Assembly (NCBI GenBank): GCA_944472155.2
Contig: OX235279.1
Coordinates: 177,733,868-177,797,867, forward strand
Origin: Trichobilharzia szidati
Lineage: Eukaryota > Platyhelminthes > Trematoda > Strigeidida > Schistosomatidae
Reading direction: 5' to 3'
DNA: 64,000 nucleotides
Numbering within the stretch: position 1 is the first letter of the stretch; every line of letters begins with the position of its first letter. A model generated the notes under the pieces. It had not been told where the DNA came from. It saw only the letters and a list, made by a program, of their open reading frames with translations, and did no database searches. Positions 21,179 to 32,414 of the stretch are shown in pieces. Position numbers and translations under genes: made by a program.

Positions 21179-22635
21179 CGAAACCAACAACCTAGAAGTT
21201 CCTCTCCCAATAAACTACCTGAAGGAACTTCTTCTCAGATGTACGTTTAATATTCAGTTCAAATTCAATGAAAAGTTCTATGAACAGAAAGATGGGGTAG
21301 CCATGGGTTCGCCTCTCGGTTCACTCCTAGCCGACTGCTTTATGGCGAGTCTCGAAAAACAACATCCTCAATCCCTTGATAAGTCAACTGCACTTATACA
21401 AGAGATACCTAGATGATACGTTTATAATCTGTGATGAAAATTGTGATTTAGATTCTCTCCTCAAAACCTTCAACGCAGCGCATCCATCAATAAGTTTCAC
21501 CTTAGAACGGGAATCGAACAACGCATTTCCATTCCTCGATGTACTACTCACCAGAAGACGTGACTGTACGATCCAAAGATCGATATGTATCGCAAGCCAA
21601 CACGGATTGGACAGTTTATCAACTTCCGGAGCTTTGTCCCACTGATCCGAAAGCGAAACCTGGTACGTACATTATATTCAAGGATTAGAAAAATCTGCTC
21701 AGAACACATAGTAGAGAAAGAAGGAAATTTATTACGTAAAACCCTACTAGAGAACGGGTATCCACCAAGATTTATTGATAAAACATGAAGGAGAAGCCTC
21801 CGATGTCAAACATCAAAACCGTTCCTAAGAGGACTCTCTTCATGAACCTAGAATTCAAAGGTGACATCGCAGCGGAAATTCTCAGAAACCGCCTTTCTAA
21901 ATGTCTGAAGAAGACATTTCCAACAGCCACCCTACGTATCACATTCTCTTGCAGACAGTTAATCCAGTCTAACCCTAAGGACAGGATACCGCTTTTGACC
22001 ACTTCAATGTGTATTTATCAGTTTAGTTACTCGTGTGGAGCAAAGTATATCGGCCGTACGCAACGTCAAGTCCACAAAAGTATTCTGGAACACTGTCCAG
22101 CTTGGTTATCCAGAAGAGCAAAATAAGAATAGCAACAGCTCGATCCTCGAACACCTTGTCATCTCTGGACATCGAGCACACCCCCCCCATGAATGCTTCA
22201 CAGTGCTACACAGAGTCCCTCGATATCGTACAAAGGGACTTCGAATATTCCATTTGTACATAGCTGAAGCATTAGCTATTCAAGATCTGAAACCGGACCT
22301 CTGGCCATGCCATGGCCAGAGTAAAGCTCTTACTAAAATTTTGCTTCTTTCCTATATTATGTAAGTCCACTATTATCATTATTATATTTTATTAATACTT
22401 TTATTATCGCTATTATTCCCATCATCCACATTTTATTACCTCTCTATTACTGTTTATTAATAACATTGCTTTTCATACACATTTTATACAAAAACACTTT
22501 ATAGCCTTTCCACTAGTTCCTATCCATTCTACACGAGCTTATTGATTATTCATTATCTCACACTTATTACGTCATGCCAACTTCTGTCTCCTTTCTAACT
22601 TACAATTAGTCATCCCTTCTTACACCTTACATTAT
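21179..22635 (+). mobile_element. PLE-D copy, the longest reverse transcriptase plus endonuclease region in the window
   Basis: 5'-truncated. In order, across four frames: DGVAMGSPLGSLLADCFMASLE (reverse transcriptase motif B) near 21295; YKRYLDDTFIICDE (catalytic YLDD) near 21400; FPFLDVLLTR near 21530; YRKPTRIGQFINF near 21590; NGYPPRFID near 21760; FMNLEFKGDIAAEILRNRL near 21840; CIYQFSYSCGAKYIGRTQRQ (GIY-YIG) near 22010, followed by HCPAWLSR. Frame shifts lie near 21390, 21590, 21780 and 22100. The 3' untranslated region runs on to about 22.63 kb, where SINE-1 is inserted, and resumes at 23.06 kb. Confidence 0.85.
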
Positions 22636-22639
22636 GTAA

Positions 22640-23050
22640 TACAGTGTTTACGAGTTGATCACGGACTGATATCAGGGAGTACTGGACAGCTACTGTTTCA
22701 TCCTAGTTTGGGAATCATCGGCAGTACGCACCCACTGGGATTCGAACCCAGGACCTTCCGGTTACAAGCCAGCAAGCTCGTATACCATACAGCCACTGGG
22801 ACCCGATTCAATGGCTCATGAATTCTAACTTCTACTAATTCGTGATTTAGCGTGACCCCAACCATTGTCGTTGGTGGGACATCCATCCACACACGTGACA
22901 TCTAATTGGACCTCACTGGTCACGACTTCTCACTAGAACTCCAGGAAACTCCATCCTGTAGCAAGTCACTAGCGATGGTTCAATGGTTCTCTAACTGATA
23001 TTAGTCCGTGATCAACTCGCAGAAATATAACAAACCCTTACAAACCAATC
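22640..23050 (-). mobile_element. SINE-1 insertion in PLE-D
   Basis: Terminal inverted repeats CGAGTTGATCACGGACTGAT (about 22650) and its complement (about 23003-23025) differ from those of other copies but match each other. The hammerhead block (core CCGATGA) is at about 22688-22735 and the B-box GGGTTCGAATCCCAG at 22736-22750. Confidence 0.8.
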
Positions 23051-23059
23051 TATAGGTAA

Positions 23060-23620
23060 TACAATTTTCAAAGGACATAATTTACCAGTATCTGATTGGT
23101 CAAAATATTTCTTTGTTAATTTTAATTACGATTGTACAGCTCATCAAAAACTCAAACCCACTCTTTGTATCCAAAAGAAATACGTCCAACCCCTGTCCCT
23201 GCCATGGCCATCATAAACAGGTTAATTTTTAATAATGATCATTACATAGCCTTTCTTATCTAAACTTCCTGTTTATTCATGTTATTTTAAGTTTTCATCA
23301 TCCCTGTCTACACTACCATATTTTCATATCCACATTTCCAGTTTATTTTGTCATTTTACTATTTCTACATATTTAATCCCTGATTGCATAAACAATTATT
23401 CATCACACTAGTTTCTTATCAAAACATCCTGTATATTTTGTTATTTTTACATTTCTAACCCCCAATTGCACAATGTCACTCTTCTTAGTTATCATAATGC
23501 TACTTTGTTTGAGTTTCTATTCCGTCCCCCTGTTTATTATGGCATTCTAATTCCTATTTGAAAATGAATCGTCGAAAAGAAAATTTTCTTCGCTGTTTGT
23601 ACCTTTTTCATATATATATA
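23060..23620 (+). mobile_element. PLE-D C-terminal end and 3' region, resumed
   Basis: KPTLCIQKKYVQPLSLPWPS is the PLE C-terminal ending, followed by a stop near 23217 and a T-rich 3' region shared (inverted) with 5.24-5.64 kb. It ends with the CGAAAAGAAAATTTTCTTCG palindrome. Confidence 0.75.
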
Positions 23621-24444
23621 TATTTTGAAGAAGACGTATTGTTCTGTAAATATTTGAATTTTATGTAAGGAAGTCGACATTTGTTTTCAAAAAGATGTTA
23701 ATTTCAATACGTAAAAATAAGGTAAATCACTCATACAAAGATTGGAATGAACATGATAATAATAATAATAATACACGAGCATGAATTTAGAACTAGAAGC
23801 TGACATTTTAATCGATGTATGCATATATGTGTATCAGGTTTTTATTAAAAGGTTTACAAAGCCGAAAATTCGAAAATATATCTATGTGTATGTATATGTA
23901 TTTATATGTATATAAGTCGTTTACGTGATCTAGCATAACACTTGCTTGGTGCGAAATGTTTTTTTGCAATCATCATCATAGCAGCTTGAACATGAGAGGC
24001 AGAAATGCATACGGTATCATCAACGCGTTAGACCACCCCAGCGGAAACGAATCATCATCAGTGTTAGAGGTTGTCAGACCACAGTTAAGCGAGAAAGAAA
24101 AAGTGATTGAACTGAATGCAGAAATGGTGATTTAATTATACAAATGTGGAAAAATAGAAATCAATACAAGTAGTAATAATAACATGGAAAAGGCACCTTT
24201 ATAAGATGGCTAGAAGATATATCTCTTCAGCATATACACCGACTGAATCGAGATGATAGTCGATAAGTTCACAGCAAAATTATTTCAGCACCTCTATTGG
24301 CAATCAGAGAGAGGAAGAGAGGGAGAAATTCAGCTCAGAGAAAAATAGTATTTTACTACAAAAGTTTATGATTTTCTGGTTACTCATAGAAGAAGAAGAA
24401 GAAGGGAAGAGTGTTCAGTCCACGCGACTGGCTATGTTCAGTTA
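23621..24444 (-). other. Probable 3' flank/UTR of the otopetrin-like gene
   Basis: No coding frame. It contains short AT, AAT and GAA repeats. It lies directly downstream of the otopetrin stop codon on the minus strand, so part of it is probably the 3' UTR. Confidence 0.45.
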
Positions 24445-25278
24445 TTATAATTGACTTTTAGTATAATATATGCTACTGTCGTCGCCTGTTTTTGTGTAAT
24501 AACACGATTCTGGAGAGGAAGTCGGTCTTCGATAGTCGTCAGTATCAATGCCTTCAGTTTCATCGTCTTCTTCATCGATAGTATCAGTTGTGCGGACTGT
24601 GGACAAGGCACTGTCAGACAGTGAAGTTGATATAGTGGTTGGCTCGGATTCTTTATTCACAGTGACTTTATTCAGCGTTAACCGTTCATTCGGTGCCGGT
24701 TCATCTTTCGTGCGCTTATTCTTCTTCAGTTTCATTTCAGCTAGACGATGTTCCATTTCACTGGCATTGACACGATACTGGGCCAACTCCATACTGATGT
24801 GCGTTGTCCGACGTTTATTCTGCTTGGCGTACTTTTGTGAATTCGGTCTATCTAGTTTGTTCAACATGACATCTTGTTTCTCTTTGTCGTTTAAATTCGA
24901 TGCATTAATTATACTACTGAATTCTTTCAAATAAGCAGCTGCATCCAACTTGATAGCAGGTTCAGATAGCGCTCTTGATCTTGTAGCTTTTGCGAGTTTG
25001 TCGTCAGACAGGGAATCTGAAAACTGGGAATCAACAATCTCCCATTTTGAACCGAACGGTAGAGTCTTAGTGTGCGGTACACCGCGCAGCATACTCTCAT
25101 ATCGTGTCACTTCGTCTTCATAGACACGGATATATTCGATCGCTAGGCAAACACTACTGTGATAACGATACAGCATAACCATGGGCAGCGCCACACTAAT
25201 ATAAATGAACAAACTTTGCACTTCATTTTTCTCCAAATGTTCACTGTTGAAACTCAGCAGAATATTGTTGTGTTTTGC
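24445..25278 (-). CDS. Otopetrin-like proton channel, last exon (TM12 and cytoplasmic tail)
   Basis: The terminal exon encodes 277 residues (331-607 of the visible protein) and ends in TAA at 24447-24445. It opens after a TTAG acceptor (25280-25279) in phase 0 with AKHNNILLSFNSEH. It then gives the last membrane segment, FIYISVALPMVMLYRYHSSVCLA. The pattern 'LPM..YRYHSSVCLA' is a hallmark of the final helix of otopetrins, where vertebrate members have 'LPL.IFYRFHS..CL'. The rest is a long, hydrophilic, Ser/Thr- and acid-rich tail (TIDEEDDETEGIDTDD), much longer than in vertebrate otopetrins. Otopetrins form dimeric, proton-selective channels in the plasma membrane (established for the family). 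The role in this animal is not known from sequence. Confidence 0.85.
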   Translation of the reverse strand, partial: AKHNNILLSFNSEHLEKNEVQSLFIYISVALPMVMLYRYHSSVCLAIEYIRVYEDEVTRYESMLRGVPHTKTLPFGSKWEIVDSQFSDSLSDDKLAKATRSRALSEPAIKLDAAAYLKEFSSIINASNLNDKEKQDVMLNKLDRPNSQKYAKQNKRRTTHISMELAQYRVNASEMEHRLAEMKLKKNKRTKDEPAPNERLTLNKVTVNKESEPTTISTSLSDSALSTVRTTDTIDEEDDETEGIDTDDYRRPTSSPESCYYTKTGDDSSIYYTKSQL

Positions 25279-26761
25279 CTAATATTTTGTAAAAAGAGAG
25301 TATAAATTTAAAATATAAATAATACATTTTGGGACAAAAAAATTATAAATAGTCACACTACGGTTAATTGAAGTATTTTATAATTACGGGAACCTAATAG
25401 GACCTTGAATACATTAAAGGCGAAAACTCTCAACTGATTAACTATACTTACTGTCAAACTAACTGCAGGGGTAACATGCAACTACTTTACTGATTAGGTC
25501 AAAAAATCGAACACTTACAAGCAAAAACCGACAAACTGGTAGAAAAAACAACAAAGACAGGACTCCAGGTGAACACAGACAAGGCGGAGGTTACGAAAAT
25601 AACCAACCAACAACAACAACAGCAACATCCAGTGCCAATCACCATCAACGGGAGGGATTTGAAAGAGGTTACTTCATTCACTTATCTACGGAGCACTGTC
25701 TCAACTACAGGAGGAACCGACGAAGATGTCAAATCGAGAATCGGGCTGGCGAGAAACACATTCATCAACCTGAAACCAATCTGGAAATCTTCGTCAGTCA
25801 GCCTGCATCAACAACAAAGTGATTCGGATTTTCAATACAAACTTCAGTCAATTCAGTTTTGCTATACGGATCAGAAACTTGGCAGCGGGTCACAAAGAAT
25901 ATTTATTTCCAACAGCCTGTTGCACACCTTTATCAACAACTGTCTTCGTTCTATACTGATGATCAGATGGCCGGAAAGAATCACCAACAAGAAACTATGA
26001 GGACAAACAAACAAAACAAGAACCAATCGCCGAACCGACCAAATATGCAGGAGAAAGTGGAGATGGATTGGACACTCGCTCAGGAGGCCACTGGGTGACA
26101 TCGTGCGTCAGGCCATCACTCGAGTGGAACCCGAAAAGGAAGTGGCGAGTGGACGTCCTCGGGTGACATGGAGGAGATCGTGTGAAGAGGAGCTGAAACA
26201 GTATGGAATAACTTGGATGCAAGTGAAAAGTACAGCAGAAGACAGAAGCAAGTGGAGACGTGAAGTTGAAGCCCTATGTTTCACTAGGAACCCAAGGGAA
26301 CAATAATATTAATAAAATAATGCCATCTTAGCAACAAAAGAAAATTTTTAATGACGCATTCTTGGCCACATATTCTGTCGCTGAGAAAATGTATTTTTAT
26401 GACTATGTGGCTTAATATTTTTTCAACTAATGAGACAACATCAATTACATCATATGGAATGCATAAGCAGTAACAGATAATAATAGAACACTGGCGATAT
26501 CTGTACCAAAGCTGAAAATACAACCAGTATGATATCAGACGAAAAGAATGGGAATCTGTTAAATGCATATTTAATTACTTCAATGTCGAAATGACCTAAC
26601 ATTAAAATAAAAATTATTAAAATTATGCTACTAATAAGTAGTTAATCGACTCTCACAAAAATAAAACGTTGTGAGGCAGAAAATTTCGGTTCCACAAACA
26701 ACCAATGGGGAAAGTTAGAATTGAATTTTAAAAAAAAAGTAAGTAATAGTAAAAAACTCAC
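25279..26761 (-). other. Otopetrin-like gene intron (1.48 kb) containing RTE-A
   Basis: Bounded by donor GTGAGT (complement of 26756-26761) and acceptor TTAG (complement of 25279-25282). More than half is an RTE-A copy in the opposite orientation to the gene. Confidence 0.8.
25500..26306 (+). mobile_element. RTE-A insertion in an otopetrin intron
   Basis: 5'-truncated, sense on the plus strand. Starting near the LQAKTDKLVEKTT segment, it gives VTSFTYLRSTVSTTGGTDED, then the RWPERITNKKL block, then RRSCEEELKQYGITWMQVKS and EALCFTRNPREQ before the (AAT)n end at about 26306. Three frames are used, so it is broken, but less decayed than most copies here. Confidence 0.85.
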
Positions 26762-27322
26762 CTGAAAACTGTATATCATCCACAGCGAGAAGTTTATAGC
26801 GGATAATAATGCGATCATAGCTCGACCTGGCTTGCATTCTTGATATGATTTATCATGACAACAGCGATAGAATAGATCATTAATAAAATAGTTCTGTACA
26901 GTAACTTGTACTAATTCCAATAGCACTGTGAATAAGTGCAATTTAAGGCGTTGTTGTTGTTGAACATCACTGGATGCTTTATTCAACAGAAAGATTATAT
27001 TCAAAACAGCACAAGCAACTAAGAAGGAGACAGTCATAAAAAATGTTACAATTAATAATTTACTGTCTAAATTTTGATTGGAAAAATTTACAGAGAATTT
27101 CAGGCGACGTGTACTACAGATACCAGAAACACAGAATATCAAAGCCATGATGAAGAGAATGCTAGTTTCCGTGGAATGAGCAATATAAGCATTACCGTGA
27201 AACTTTTTACCCCATATCTCTAATAGCATTACAATACCCATGACGATACAAATGATAATTGTTCCGATAATAATACCAATGCACCCACGATCAATTAACT
27301 TCAAACTGTGTTCTTTCTTTTT
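26762..27322 (-). CDS. Otopetrin-like proton channel, exon with five membrane segments
   Basis: 561 nt, 187 codons (residues 144-330), phase 0 at both ends. Acceptor TTTATCAG (complement of 27330-27323), donor GTGAGT (complement of 26761-26756). Hydrophobic segments, matching TM7-TM11 of the 12-helix fold: RGCIGIIIGTIIICIVMGI; SILFIMALIFCVSGIC; LIVTFFMTVSFLVACAVLN; LFTVLLELVQVTVQNYFI; RAMIALLSAINFSLWMIYSF. The 'LELVQVTVQNYFI' and 'KPGRAMIALL...NFSLW' stretches match the most conserved otopetrin regions ('E..Q...Q..FI' and 'KPGR....LL..NL..W'). Joining to the next exon keeps the reading frame. Confidence 0.88.
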
Positions 27323-28147
27323 CTGATAAATTAAAATGAAAAACAAAAGGAGATGAAGAAAGTACGAGAAAAAACGAAAACGAAACAGTTAATTGGATTA
27401 GTTCGAATTAGAAAAAAAACAAAGTAATTTGGAAGGCATAATTACAATTGGTATACTTTAAAAAATTGAACAATTAATTCAAATTAAATATGCACAAATC
27501 TAAAATTACGATATAAGTTATGGTTTTACCAGACTAAGCATCTTGAATTTGCTAATCTTCATTCCATTGCGTCTGGAATAGAGCTAAGGACTTCAAACTG
27601 GTGCTGGTTCGCTAGCCTCATGTGCTTCTCGCTATCCTTCACTTACTCTTGGCTAAGCGAAGTTTAGAAGTGTGTCTTCCGAGACCAAATGCGTGGCTGC
27701 CGAGCATTCTATCAAAGAATCACCGACTTCAGTTGAATATATATATAGATTTCCAAGTACTGGAATTCCAACTTGAATTGCGATCTTTTCAAAAAGCGAA
27801 CCAGTTTCCAAAAGAGTTTACCAAAGTTAAAAAAAACTATGTAGGTGACTTAGACGATATCCCGGTAGGTGGCTATCTCTTTCTTTTTTAGCATACATAA
27901 CACTGCATTGACACAGAATTGTCGACTTAATTTTCCCACTGCTTGAAAGGAAGTCAATCCCCTCGAGGTATTAATGAGAGCGGCTATCGCCTGAAGTACA
28001 GCCTTGTGAAATATCCTATTCGCATACATTTTACAGACTGAAAACCTGGCGTTGAGGAGAATTAATTCAGCACGCATATACGAGTTATTTGAATTTCTAT
28101 ATGTGTAAAACTTCAGTACTGTGGTAATATGTAATAATTGTATATTT
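27323..28147. other. Otopetrin intron sequence, no repeat recognised
   Basis: Part of the 9.65-kb intron. Short open frames only. 27.88-28.08 kb has a faint PLE-like look on the minus strand, but I cannot support it. Confidence 0.4.
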
Positions 28148-28305
28148 GCTTATTGGGTTCGAACCCCAGTGGGTGCGTACTTCTGAAGAATTCCAGACTA
28201 GGACGAAACGGCTGTCCTGTACTACCTGCAGATTTTCCACTGGTTCTCTAACTGATATCAGCGCTTAGTGAATCCGCCATCCAATCAAACAAAATCCCTA
28301 CAATA
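28148..28305 (+). mobile_element. SINE-1 fragment
   Basis: B-box GGGTTCGAACCCCAG, then a hammerhead region (GTAC, CTGAAGA, GGAC, GAAA, CGGCTG, TC, GTAC), then the right end through CCAATCAAACAAAATCCC. Confidence 0.8.
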
Positions 28306-28319
28306 TATGTGTAAACCTT

Positions 28320-29430
28320 GGGCACTGTGGCAGTAAGTAATTCCATATTAGTTTGTTTATTAGATGTATCACACAGTCAGTGAAACAGTATTATTTACTG
28401 GATGACACATTCAAACAGATTTTTGGATTTCCGATCATCCCATCCTATGTCAGTAAAAATAGCATTGGTGAAATGTTTAAGTAACACAGCACAAAAACTA
28501 ACTAGTACCAAGGAAAATCTAAGACAGGAAGTGAGACATATAAGAGATGCCTTGGAACTTAATAATTACCCTGATAAATTAATCAAGAAATAACTAGGGA
28601 AATGTAAAAATAAATAATAATAGTAGTGATAGTAATATTGATAATAACAATTATAATAGTATTACTAATAATAATAGTAATATTAATGACGACATACATG
28701 TCAAACATGCGCAAGACAACACCAACAATAAGGAATCTTAATCATCAGCAGTACTTCCATACAAGGAAGGAACCTCGGAAACCTTACACAGAATTCTTAA
28801 CAAGGCAGGAATAAAAGTGGCTGGAATTCAATTACCCACAAACTCATTTAGAAACATGCTTTGTCGGTTAAAGGGGCAATCCTGTGGAACCTTTAAAACA
28901 AAACAATTTAGTTTATGTCATACACTGCAATGATTGTCACGTCAAATACATAGGTCAAAGTAGTAGAACAGGTGCAGTCAGGCTAGCCGAGCATAAAAAC
29001 CTACCAAAATCTAGATCGGTTGACCCGAGTACGATAAGAAATCTAGAGAATAGTTCAGCTATAGCACTCACTACATGCAATTACACACAACCATACAATA
29101 GGCTGGATGGGATAGGATGACAGTTTTAAAATCTAATCTAATGTCACAGGGTGAAGGAAGAGATTCATAACAAAAGCTTTGTCTATCGAATCAATTGCAG
29201 AAAAGTGTAATAGGAATGATTCAACACCTGTCCACCCAGATATCTGGAAAATGCTACTGCCCCAACGACAACAAATAGGAGAGGACAAAGAAATCTATGA
29301 AACTCAAGTCTCAAAGTCGTGTGATCACAATTGATATGATTATGAACAATAAATTTTGTTCGAAACCTCGTCATCCAGTAAATACTAATACTGTTTCACT
29401 CACTGTGTGATATACCTAATAAACAAACTA
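28320..29430 (+). mobile_element. PLE-G copy with inverted terminal segments
   Basis: Left arm GTTTGTTTATTAGATGTATC ... TTTACTGGATGAC (28350-28405) recurs inverted at 29380-29430. Between them are SSHPMSVKIALVKCLS and LRQEVRHIRDALELNNYPD (connector after the reverse transcriptase), then at 28884-29120 a GIY-YIG endonuclease piece HCNDCHVKYIGQSSRTGAVR with LAEHKN. The reverse transcriptase core is missing and frames are broken. Confidence 0.8.
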
Positions 29431-30165
29431 ATATGGAAAATCCCTTCAAAACCAATACTTGAATATTGGATATTTATTACAGTGAAACAGGATTATTTAC
29501 TGAATGACGTTTCCAGCATAATTTACTGTTCATAATCACATTTATAACCAACCAACTTCGAACCTAAGTTGTTTCTTACTTCACAGTTGTAATCAGAGTA
29601 ATTCAAGTCTCCAGATGTCCCGGACAGGCGATGAATCATTCCTATTCCACATATTCTCCCCTTTTTCACTCTACAAATAAAGCCTCCGTTGTCACAATCG
29701 GTTTCTAAGCAGGTTTGTGAGCTTAACACACTTCAATGAATGTTAGGTCGAAAACACGAATCAAAACAGTAGGACAGGATCAGTCAGACTAAAGCAGCAC
29801 AAAAAGCTAGCAGCAAAATCTAGATTATTTGACTCTGATAAGATAAGAAATCTAGAAAATAGCTCACCTATAATACTACTACAAAGAATTACACACAACC
29901 ATCCAATATAGGATGGGATATGATAACAGTCTTGAAATCGAACATAAAAATGGTGGAGGGAGAGATTGATAACTGAACCTGTATTCATGGAATCAACTGA
30001 AAATACATGCAGTAGGAATTATTTGACACCCCTCGTAGCTAGATATATTGAAACTTCGACTACTACTCCAGAGAAATGATTAGAAAGAAAAAGTACTATA
30101 AAATCAAGTTTCCAAGTTGTGTAGCTATAAGTGATGTAATTATGAACAACAAGTTGTGCTTGAGA
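29431..30165 (+). mobile_element. Second, more decayed PLE-G fragment
   Basis: Inverted end sequence at about 29480-29545, then NRTGSVRLKQHKKLAAKSRL and KIRNLENSSPIIL (endonuclease C-terminal half), with stops. The end near 30140 matches other PLE-G ends. Confidence 0.6.
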
Positions 30166-30294
30166 TGTCAGTCACTCAGCCAGTCGGACTTTCTTGTTGC
30201 TAATTCTTTCTGGCTGGTCGACTGGCCATTTGATCTTCAGCATAGAGCCAGACAACGAAGGGGGCGAGCTGTTGATAAAAGTCTGCAGTGGCTT

Positions 30295-30578
30295 CAAATG
30301 AACTGTCGTCAAGATTTGACCGAATAGTTCTAAAATATTTGGGCGCCGAGTGAGAAGTAGATATTTGTAAAAAATTATATTTGTAAAATCTCAGCGATAT
30401 TGAAATAAGTTTTAATAAGTTTTTAAAAAAAAAGATGTGCCTTTTATATATAAAAAACCTCTGTTATGTTAATTTTGATTAATTTCCCTGAAGAAGTTCG
30501 GACCAGATTGCCGAACGAAACGTTGGAATTACTCATTTCAATATCGCTGAGATTTTACAAATATAATTTTTTACAAAT
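30295..30578 (+). mobile_element. Short ribozyme-bearing insertion with perfect 14-bp target duplication
   Basis: GTCTGCAGTGGCTT occurs at 30281-30294 and again at 30579-30592. The insert holds an inverted repeat of about 40 bp (30366-30407 against 30536-30575, containing ATCTCAGCGATATTGAAAT-type arms) and a hammerhead-like block at 30481-30530. There is no coding capacity. It looks like a non-autonomous element, perhaps PLE-related, since PLE termini carry similar motifs. Confidence 0.75.
30481..30530 (+). ncRNA. Hammerhead ribozyme motif in the short insertion
   Basis: AATTTCC (30481-30487) pairs with GGAATT (30525-30530), with one bulged base, as helix I. The core CTGAAGA is at 30488-30494. 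After one extra A, stem II is GTTCGG (30496-30501) against CCGAAC (30511-30516). GAAA is at 30517-30520. The next bases, CGTT, give a GUU cleavage triplet with almost no helix III. GUU fits the NUH rule, and both core blocks are intact. Confidence 0.65.
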
Positions 30579-31534
30579 GTCTGCAGTGGCTTGTTGGAAA
30601 TCCTGACCAAGTTTCTGACCCCTTTTAGAAGTAGTGGCTGACTTCATAGGTTTGTCGAAAATCGGAATCTTGTTACTTATACTATGGAGTGCAGAAGATT
30701 TCCAAACTGCTTTCAGGTTGATGAAGGCAAGCGTATCTTACCTTTCCGGTTCTGGCCGTCTGGCTGGTTTTGACATCTTCATTCATTCCGACAGCCTGTG
30801 GCTGAAATCGTGCTTCCTAGATAAGTGAGGGAAGCAACCACTTTCAAATCTCTTCCGTTGACAATGATTAGTTCTGCTTGTTGTTGGTGGTGGTGGTGCG
30901 TGGTGGGTGGGTATCTTAATCACCTACACCTTCTATATGTTCACCTGAAGTCCTGTCTTCACTGACAACCAGTCTGTTTGTTTTCGCCTGCAAGTCTTCG
31001 AGGTTGTGTGACACTAGACATATATCATCTGCGAAATCCAGATCTTCTAGAGTCTTCTTATCAGTCGGTGCAGCGTATTTATTCCTTTCGTCTCACTCCC
31101 AGCACATAGTCTGACGCATAATCCAGTCCACCACAATTGAGAACAACATCACTAGTGATAACAGGCACGCAGCCTTGTATTACTCCTGAGTTTCCCGTTG
31201 TGGATCACGCGACACGTGCCATTCTCATATAGCCAATTTTTGAGTAAGGTTGATCAAGACTTGGGTACTGCACGCCGTAATGTTGAAGTAGTTTCCAAAT
31301 CACCTCTCAGTCAACTGTGTCTGGTGAAGGCCTTTGCGAAGTCGTTGAATTTGAGGCAGAGGTTCGACTGCCAAATAGTTAGAGTTCCATTGAGTTTTCC
31401 CTTGTCGAACGCCTGACACGTAGCCTTATCATATAGCTGTTGAAGTATTGCAAGTGAACCGTGATAGCGTTCATTGGAACGAACACCAAACCTTCGCTTC
31501 CTATCACATTTAATAAAAAGCACGACTATTTTTG

Positions 31535-31830
31535 AGGTAGACCTTAATTAACAGTTGTCTTCGCTCAATACTCAAGATCAGATGGCCATGCTCTGAGGAA
31601 ACCATCAAGTGACATCCATCACTAGACAAGCCCTCGAGTGGAACCCGAAAGGGAAGCGGCAATTTGGTCGTCAGTGTTAGGGTGACTTGGAGGAGGTCAT
31701 GCGAAGAGGAGATGAAAACGTGTGGGCAGACTTGGAGCCAAGTGAAGAGTCTAGTAGAGAACCAAACGCAATGGAGAGGCACGGCTGAAGCCTCATGTTC
31801 CGCTAGGAACTAAAGGAAACAATATTAATA
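31535..31830 (+). mobile_element. RTE-A 3' end, sense
   Basis: Follows the RTE-A C-terminal blocks in sense orientation, head-to-head with the preceding copy: ILKIRWP-like, then a WRRSCEEE-like region and CSTRN-like ending with an (AAT) tail near 31830. Highly mutated. Confidence 0.7.
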
Positions 31831-32038
31831 CTTTTTGAAGTGGTACTTCAGCTGAATTCGTCAAAATATTTGTTTAAATATTGCAATAAAATTAAACAGT
31901 ATAATATAGAAATTAGAATTATTTATTTATTCTTCTCCACAAATTGAAAATAAGGTTTCTTTGTGTCAAAGCATCATTTATGCTTTATTGTATCCAATTA
32001 CTGAACATATGTGCACTTATGACATAAAAACCTTAAGT
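31831..32038. other. No gene recognised
   Basis: AT-rich intron sequence of the otopetrin-like gene. Confidence 0.4.
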
Positions 32039-32230
32039 GTGCGTCGGTGGCACAGTGGTTAGGACTCTCGCCGACCATGCACATGGTCCGGGGTTCGAAC
32101 CCCTGCCGGCGCACACCCGATATCTATGGTATGCCTGAATTTGGGCAACCGATATCCATGCTGAAAGTTCCACACTTGTACTGAAAATACGGTGTGGAAA
32201 TCAAGCTGTAAATCAAACAAAAAAAAGTGT
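32039..32230 (+). mobile_element. SINE-3 copy with a well-kept tRNA-like head
   Basis: The first 76 nt (32039-32114) fold like a tRNA: ends GTGCGTCGG/CCGGCGCAC pair over 9 bp (one G-U). A-box-like TGGCACAGTGGTTAGG, hairpin GACCAT-GCAC-ATGGTC (32073-32088), T-arm GGGG-TTCGAA-CCCC. The middle arm has a 4-base loop, so there is no normal anticodon loop. A body (TTTGGGCAACCGATATCC) and an A-rich tail end near 32225. Confidence 0.85.
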
Positions 32231-32414
32231 GGATTTTAAATTCAGAAATTACAATTCAAAGGAACAAAATGAAATAATAAACAGTCAGGTTTCTCACAGC
32301 GGTATGTGTGGTTGTTTTACTTGTGCTGTTGTCTCTTGATTATTATTATTATTATAGCCGATACACGTGTATACAGAGGCTAACATTAAAAGAGAGCTCC
32401 AGTGATTTAAAAAA

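Larger units (their letters stand above)
30175..31510 (-). mobile_element. RTE-A copy, antisense, interrupted by a 284-bp insertion
   Basis: Reading leftwards from about 31.5 kb: a decayed reverse transcriptase segment (KAFTRHS, KLNGTLTIWQSNL, ILQQLYDKATCQ), then the post-catalytic region through 30.6 kb, then the IRWP-like region at about 30.2 kb. It is split at 30295-30578 by a short element flanked by a perfect 14-bp duplication. Confidence 0.75.

Noticed and set aside
21785..22126. Host gene for a GIY-YIG nuclease
   Set aside because: It lies directly after reverse transcriptase motifs of the same PLE-D copy.
24548..24934. 128-codon plus-strand frame
   Set aside because: It is the antisense shadow of the Ser-rich otopetrin tail.
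28626..28700. CRISPR-like or tandem repeat array
   Set aside because: It is an AT-rich (AAT/AGT)n low-complexity stretch inside PLE-G; no spacers, and the genome is eukaryotic.
32039..32114. A functional tRNA gene
   Set aside because: The tRNA-like fold lacks a 7-base anticodon loop and variable loop, and is repeated as the head of SINE-3 copies.
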